Shown here: one piece after another, positions 9,101-11,601 of the stretch
Layout: each line of letters begins with the position of its first letter
Numbering within the stretch: the stretch's first letter is position 1
Source of the DNA: an uncultured Sphingorhabdus sp.
Lineage (GTDB): Bacteria > Pseudomonadota > Alphaproteobacteria > Sphingomonadales > Sphingomonadaceae
Reading direction: 5' to 3'
Length of the DNA stretch: 11,601 nt
NCBI GenBank assembly: GCA_937873665.1
Contig: CALMYW010000071.1
Location: 1 to 11,601, forward strand
Notes under the pieces: model-generated
Database searches by the model: none
What the model was told of the DNA's origin: nothing
Seen by the model: the letters and a program-made list of their open reading frames with translations, nothing else
Made by a program: the position numbers and the translations under genes

Positions 9101-10032
9101 AGCAGCATCCGCTGAGTGGTCGGCACATCCTCGGCAACCGTCAGCTGATTCTGGTCATCCTCTGACAAGCCCACGACCACCTCTGCGAAGTAGGGTGTCG
9201 GCCATTCGCAGTCTTTGATCTTGTCTGCGTACGGCGCCAGCTTTGTGATCGCCTCAGGCTGACCCAATTCAAAGCCTCGGGGCGCTCTCTTCGCACTATC
9301 CCGATCATCGATCCGGAAGGTCCAGGCATCTACAGAGACATTGAGGTCAAACGCCATCACGTCCTGCCTGGACAGGGATCGATGCACGTCTCGCAGGTAC
9401 TGCTCACTCTCCCCAATCACCTTGAAGACGATCCGGTCCTCTTGCCACTCGCGTTGGATGAATCGAAGCCCGCGTGTCTTCTCTGAAACGAGTTTGCGCT
9501 TCCACTTCAGGAAGTCGCTCCAGTCGGTGAGCTTTTCCCGCGTTGTGATCGAGATGGGCGGCAACTCATGCGCCAGCTCGCGCGTGAGGGCGTTGTTGAT
9601 TCGCTGGATGCGTGGCAGTTGGGGGTTGTCCTGGTAGACAACGACCGAGAGGCTGCGCTCATACGTGTGCCCCGGCGCATCTGCGACTTCGAACAAGTCT
9701 TGAACCATGAACACAGGGCTGGCCACTCGAGTTGGCCAAAAACCTCGCGCGGCCAATGAGCACCCTCTTGGAAAGGGCCATGGTTGCTCGGGACCGATTA
9801 CCGGGCGAAGGGCCAGGTTGACGTTTTCTTCAGGTCGGTTTTCGATGCTGAGATTGGCCGCGTGGTATTCCATGGGCATGCCATGGGGAAACAGGAAGTT
9901 CAAGACATCCTGGATGCCATCTCCTTCGGCCAGAAGCTCACGAAAGTACGGGTGCCGGCGCGCCAACTCGCCCACAGTTCGGGCAAGCCTCTCTCGGCTT
10001 CGGTCGTCAACCCATACGTAAAGATTGGCCAT
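6178..10032 (-). CDS. Upf1/DNA2-like superfamily 1 helicase with long internal insertion
   Basis: A 1284-residue protein if begun at ATG 10032. Motifs of the DNA2/NAM7/Upf1 group are complete: Q-like LNPFQKEAV (Q382), Walker A GPPGTGKT (400-407), motif Ia SQAHTAVDNAL, motif II IDEVSK (D914/E915), motif III GDHRQLPPL (938-946), motif IV QFRMHP (1009-1014), motif V RYQGKEK (1157-1163) and motif VI NVAFSRA (1201-1207). Relatives translocate 5' to 3' on RNA or DNA. Residues 1-375 are an unrecognised N-terminal region. About 483-870, between motifs Ia and II, is a mostly helical, charged insertion likely to be coiled coil. The tail is Gly/Arg-rich. The start is uncertain: the frame also contains GTG 10083, just after an in-frame TAG at 10089, which would add 17 residues (1301 total). 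Neither start has a good Shine-Dalgarno; I prefer the ATG because MANLYVWVDD reads as a natural N-terminus. First gene of the leftward operon. Confidence 0.93.
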   Translation of the reverse strand: MANLYVWVDDRSRERLARTVGELARRHPYFRELLAEGDGIQDVLNFLFPHGMPMEYHAANLSIENRPEENVNLALRPVIGPEQPWPFPRGCSLAARGFWPTRVASPVFMVQDLFEVADAPGHTYERSLSVVVYQDNPQLPRIQRINNALTRELAHELPPISITTREKLTDWSDFLKWKRKLVSEKTRGLRFIQREWQEDRIVFKVIGESEQYLRDVHRSLSRQDVMAFDLNVSVDAWTFRIDDRDSAKRAPRGFELGQPEAITKLAPYADKIKDCEWPTPYFAEVVVGLSEDDQNQLTVAEDVPTTQRMLLSRIPEQGFLSVSAAGDLALIRRHEMAIKRLQDQGGYAPYLSSYLFDVKQAKNPTTTQKVSQWFRDDLNPFQKEAVEKIIAAPDLCLIQGPPGTGKTTVIAEAIMQLARRGERVLLASQAHTAVDNALDRLGKHPDLRVIRLARDLDKVSGEGKSFVQQAALSRYYSSLAEHSEERFLRPWHESSERLNQLQSWLDRAEYVRRDIGDAEQGIVRFEQDRARAKLERDRAWQRLQEQAQKNEDVKQRRNRLLAFREFLIAGDGDIPEGWSLPEPQSSELAAALFRLSAAKSKLPVSSADWEAVPQQRPLMLAGLLRFWTKLNARLKDLRNDVARLHAAGARPLQSPDVAIRLAQLEAEEKALAERVDDDESLVPAWRAKRQEIKQVRSNSAGGLSAELYGDLFTDADSWSASIDNAEQAGNDLAVRLTSLSEAGEAIRAALQRLLAEADKLLELSVAPEVDESEWRQREHDLEQLSLKEPRVRQALAACHARSVELLDALSSGGAHQDQQSDVGALLAQQVALRERDASALREQIATQQAVQKVWGPLLQDWVTDLRRPGSHQADWEHFKEIYVPQCNVVAITCNEREQTLEESGQVSFDVAIIDEVSKATPLEMLLPLMRARRSILVGDHRQLPPLFQEGTDAQTFSDVVDEAEDDEQESRTSLTRHNLHRFEKMVTASLFKSHFEAADDSIRARLEVQFRMHPQIMSMINHFYEQRLVCGLTDPDVQRAHHLTLVDKNNQPVVTAAGHVLWVDTSRNLDDRIHKEDLDSNGKPMRSNRLEADLIAHTLVQLDKQSALAGYSPQKRRHVGVVSFYARQCRLIREAIRAVKPSGRFDCLDVEVNTVIRYQGKEKPIILVSLVRNDGFEAKGGAGTARRRSSRANVARYEFINVAFSRAQELLIVFGARSMYESYEVTLPYMDREGSSTRMVYKDILNQLDRDARLIPASRLMRKDGSGQRQFAARPGSGNRGDRR

Positions 10033-10153
10033 GGTCAAGGAGCTTCGCTGGTTGACGCGGGTGAGGCGTGCGCATGCGGGCACATGCTACGTGCGCGCTC
10101 TTTGAAGCTCCGGGCGACAACAAATGGTCATCGCGATACGACGGATCAGCAAG

Positions 10154-10181
10154 CTAGAACGCGTTTGTGGACATATTCTAG
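10154..10181. repeat. Inverted repeat CTAGAA...TTCTAG, candidate operator
   Basis: A perfect 6-bp inverted repeat: CTAGAA at 10154-10159 and TTCTAG at 10176-10181, with a 16-base spacer. The half-site centres are 22 bp apart, about two helical turns, which suits a dimeric regulator binding one face of the DNA. The right arm covers the leftward -10 element and the repeat overlaps the rightward -35. A second, imperfect pair (TTTGTGGA at 10164-10171 against TCCGCAAC at 10198-10205, 6 of 8 matching) brackets the same promoters. Assignment as the WYL regulator's operator is inference. Confidence 0.35.
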
Positions 10182-10196
10182 AGCAGACCATATACT
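10168..10196 (+). promoter_or_regulatory. Sigma70-like promoter for the WYL-recQ operon
   Basis: The -35 candidate TGGACA (10168-10173) and the -10 candidate TATACT (10191-10196) each match the consensus at 5 of 6 positions and are separated by the ideal 17 bases. Transcription would begin near 10203, giving a leader of about 30 bases before the WYL ATG at 10233. No other pair on this strand in the gap is as good. The match is seen in sequence; activity is inferred. Confidence 0.6.
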
Positions 10197-10204
10197 TTCC
10201 GCAA
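10175..10204 (-). promoter_or_regulatory. Candidate promoter for the leftward helicase operon
   Basis: Read on the minus strand, a -35 candidate TTGCGG (complement of 10199-10204) and a -10 candidate TAGAAT (complement of 10175-10180) are separated by 18 bases. The -10 matches consensus at 5 of 6 positions; the -35 is weak, so it may need activation or be intrinsically low. Transcription would begin near 10168, leaving a leader of about 135 bases before ATG 10032. It overlaps the rightward promoter almost completely, so the two RNA polymerases would compete and one bound repressor could block both. Confidence 0.4.
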
Positions 10205-10232
10205 CAATCCCCACCAGCCATCGCTGAAGCGA

Positions 10233-11153
10233 ATGAGCAGCCCCAGGATGTCGAACGAACAGCTAGCAGAACTCACCCAGCCACAGCGCGACCGCCTCGC
10301 GTTCGTCGAGTTGCGCGTGCGCTTCATCGGGGAGATCCGTCGCCAGGACCTGGTCGCGCGTTTTGGCATCCAGTCGGCAGCGGCCAGCCGGGATCTGGCG
10401 CTCTACAAAGAGCTGGCCCCGGGCAACATCGACTACGACTCCAAAGCCAAGACCTACGTCTTGGGCCCGGACTTCCGGGCAGTCTTCGACTTTCCGCCTG
10501 AGCGGGTGCTGTCCTGGTTGACCCAAGGCTTCGGGGATGGCGAGCCGATGCGGCTCAAGGCCTGGGTGGCCTGCGAGAGCCCTTCGCGGCTGACCCACCC
10601 GGACCTGGACGTGCTGGCCAGCGTGACCCGGGCGATCCACCAGGAATGCCCGCTGGCGATCGAGTACCACTCCATCTCAAACGGCCAGGCCGACCGCCAG
10701 ATCGTGCCGTTTGCGCTGATCGACAACGGTCTGAGGTGGCATGTCCGGGCCTTCGACCGGAAGTCGCAGGAGTTCCGCGACTTCGTGATCACGCGGATCA
10801 AGCATCCCCGAGTCCTGAAGGGCGAAACACCCGAGGCACACGAACTCAGCGACCAGGACATCCAGTGGACGCGCATCGTGGAGCTTGAGCTTGTCCCGCA
10901 TCCGGACCAGCCACGTCCGGAGATCACGGCGATGGACTACGGGATGCAGGACGGGTCGCTGCGCATGAAGCTGCGTGCGGCGACGGCCGGCTACATCCTG
11001 CGCAAGTGGAGCGTGGACTGCTCGCCTGACCACAGCCTGCGTGGCCATGAGTTCCGGCTGTGGCTGAAGGACCCGCTAGCCCTCTATGGCGTCAAGAACG
11101 CCTTGTTGGCCCCGGGCTACCGCTCTCCTGACAAGCACAAGGGAGAGCCATGA
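10233..11153 (+). CDS. BrxR/CapW-like WYL-domain transcriptional regulator
   Basis: A 306-residue protein with the layout of the BrxR/CapW regulators: a winged helix-turn-helix at about 15-77 (RRQDLVARFGIQSAAASRDL is the likely recognition region), a WYL domain at about 120-195, and a C-terminal WCX-type dimerisation region at about 200-300. The WYL signature is the variant W169-H170-V171 within LRWHVRAF, followed by FRDFVITRI. WYL domains are thought to sense a nucleotide or nucleic-acid ligand; BrxR and CapW repress BREX, CBASS and related defence loci until infection. ATG 10233 is chosen over ATG 10248 because the latter has no room for a ribosome binding site, but upstream GAAGCGA is only a weak Shine-Dalgarno. 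It is the first gene of the rightward operon and lies beside the promoters of both operons, so autoregulation and control of the helicase operon are likely. The family is firm; the regulated targets are inferred. Confidence 0.92.
   Translation: MSSPRMSNEQLAELTQPQRDRLAFVELRVRFIGEIRRQDLVARFGIQSAAASRDLALYKELAPGNIDYDSKAKTYVLGPDFRAVFDFPPERVLSWLTQGFGDGEPMRLKAWVACESPSRLTHPDLDVLASVTRAIHQECPLAIEYHSISNGQADRQIVPFALIDNGLRWHVRAFDRKSQEFRDFVITRIKHPRVLKGETPEAHELSDQDIQWTRIVELELVPHPDQPRPEITAMDYGMQDGSLRMKLRAATAGYILRKWSVDCSPDHSLRGHEFRLWLKDPLALYGVKNALLAPGYRSPDKHKGEP
11141..11146 (+). promoter_or_regulatory. Ribosome binding site deciding the recQ-like start
   Basis: GGGAGA lies inside the last codons of the WYL gene, eight bases before ATG 11155. 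It supports that ATG over ATG 11150, which overlaps the WYL stop but runs into a TGA after two codons. Confidence 0.6.
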
Positions 11154-11154
11154 C

Positions 11155-11601
11155 ATGACCTACAAGCCGCAACGTGCCCTGGAGCTGCTTCGGATCGGCT
11201 CTGGCCGCGCCGACGCCACCTTCCGTGAAGGCCAGGAAGACGCGATCCGCCACATCGTTGAAGGACGCGGCCGCCTGCTGGTGGTTCAGAAGACCGGATG
11301 GGGGAAGAGCTTCGTCTACTTCATCGCGACGAAGCTGCTGCGCGACGGCGGCAACAGCCCCGCGCTGCTGATCTCCCCGCTGTTGGCGCTGATGCGCAAC
11401 CAGATCGCAGCAGCAGAGCGCATGGGCGTGCGCGCTGCCACGATCAACTCCGACAACGTCAACGACTGGACACAGGTCGAGGCCAAGCTTGCCCGGGGAG
11501 AGATCGACATCCTCTTGATCTCACCTGAGCGCCTGGCAAACGAGCACTTCCGCACGCAGGTTCTGGCCGGCATCGCCGCACAGATCTCGATGCTGGTCAT
11601 C
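11155..11601 (+). CDS. RecQ-like superfamily 2 DNA helicase, 5' part only
   Basis: The first 149 codons of a gene that continues past the right edge with no stop. The reading shows RecQ-type motifs: a Q-motif-like FREGQEDAI (23-31), Walker A QKTGWGKS (45-52, K51), motif Ia ISPLLALMRNQI (73-84) and motif Ib LLISPERL (120-127). The final LVI is where the DEAH box would begin. RecQ helicases unwind DNA 3' to 5'; the tryptophan in the P-loop (TGWGKS instead of TGGGKS) marks a divergent, non-housekeeping branch. It starts 1 nt after the WYL stop with a good ribosome binding site, so it is co-transcribed with the regulator. Whether further domains follow the helicase core cannot be seen here. Confidence 0.88.
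   Translation, partial: MTYKPQRALELLRIGSGRADATFREGQEDAIRHIVEGRGRLLVVQKTGWGKSFVYFIATKLLRDGGNSPALLISPLLALMRNQIAAAERMGVRAATINSDNVNDWTQVEAKLARGEIDILLISPERLANEHFRTQVLAGIAAQISMLVI

Larger units (their letters stand above)
10084..10232. promoter_or_regulatory. Divergent intergenic regulatory region
   Basis: This is the only real gap in the window, separating the leftward helicase operon from the rightward WYL operon. It is more AT-rich than its flanks around 10140-10200. It holds two overlapping promoter candidates and several inverted repeats, listed separately. A perfect 8-bp palindrome ATCGCGAT lies at 10130-10137. I find no tRNA, no small ORF with a good ribosome binding site and no terminator. 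BrxR/CapW-type regulators usually bind inverted repeats just upstream of their own gene, so this is the expected operator region. Confidence 0.7.

Noticed and set aside
10124..10501. 125-codon plus-strand frame across the WYL start
   Set aside because: It overlaps the WYL gene in another frame, would start upstream of the predicted promoter, and encodes a Pro/Arg-rich sequence without motifs.
10233..11153. BREX locus marker (BrxR implies BREX)
   Set aside because: The regulator resembles BrxR, but no PglZ, BrxC, BrxL, BrxA/B or PglX methylase is present in the window; this regulator family also sits beside other defence systems.
1..11601. CRISPR arrays, insertion sequences, tRNA genes, attachment sites
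   Set aside because: No regularly spaced direct repeats, transposase or integrase motifs, terminal inverted repeats or tRNA-like cloverleaf sequences were seen on reading both strands.

Overview
The window comes from a GC-rich bacterium, most likely a beta- or gammaproteobacterium. I infer this from codon use, Shine-Dalgarno sites, sigma70-like promoter elements and the style of the proteins; there is no rRNA or other marker for a firmer placement. It is coding-dense and looks like an accessory (defence-island type) locus built as two divergent operons around one intergenic promoter region near 10.1 kb.

Leftward operon (minus strand, about 10032 down to 179), five tightly packed genes in transcription order: (1) a large Upf1/DNA2-like superfamily 1 helicase with a long internal insertion; (2) an 810-residue protein with a C-terminal PIN-type nuclease domain and an unrecognised large N-terminal part; (3) a coiled-coil-rich protein of unknown function; (4) a two-module AAA+ protein with an apparently inactive first ATPase module and an active ClpB/ClpA-type second module; (5) a small NrdG-like radical SAM protein. 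The junctions are, in order, an ATGA overlap, an ATGA overlap, a stop directly abutting the next ATG, and a 4-nt gap. The five proteins are therefore probably made together at coordinated levels.

Rightward operon (plus strand, 10233 to the right edge): a BrxR/CapW-like WYL-domain transcription regulator followed 1 nt later by the start of a RecQ-like superfamily 2 helicase that runs off the window. WYL regulators of this kind are known to repress phage-defence loci, and the regulator here sits where it could control both operons. The roughly 200-bp divergent region contains a good sigma70-like promoter for the WYL operon, a weaker overlapping promoter for the helicase operon, and inverted repeats that could be operators.

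Working model (inference): an inducible, multi-component nucleic-acid-targeting defence system. Two helicases and a PIN nuclease would act on DNA or RNA, a ClpB-like unfoldase and a coiled-coil partner would remodel a complex, and a radical SAM enzyme would supply an unidentified modification or activation step. I do not recognise this five-gene set as BREX, DISARM, CBASS or another named system, but I could not search. The first 178 bases hold no gene I can support.
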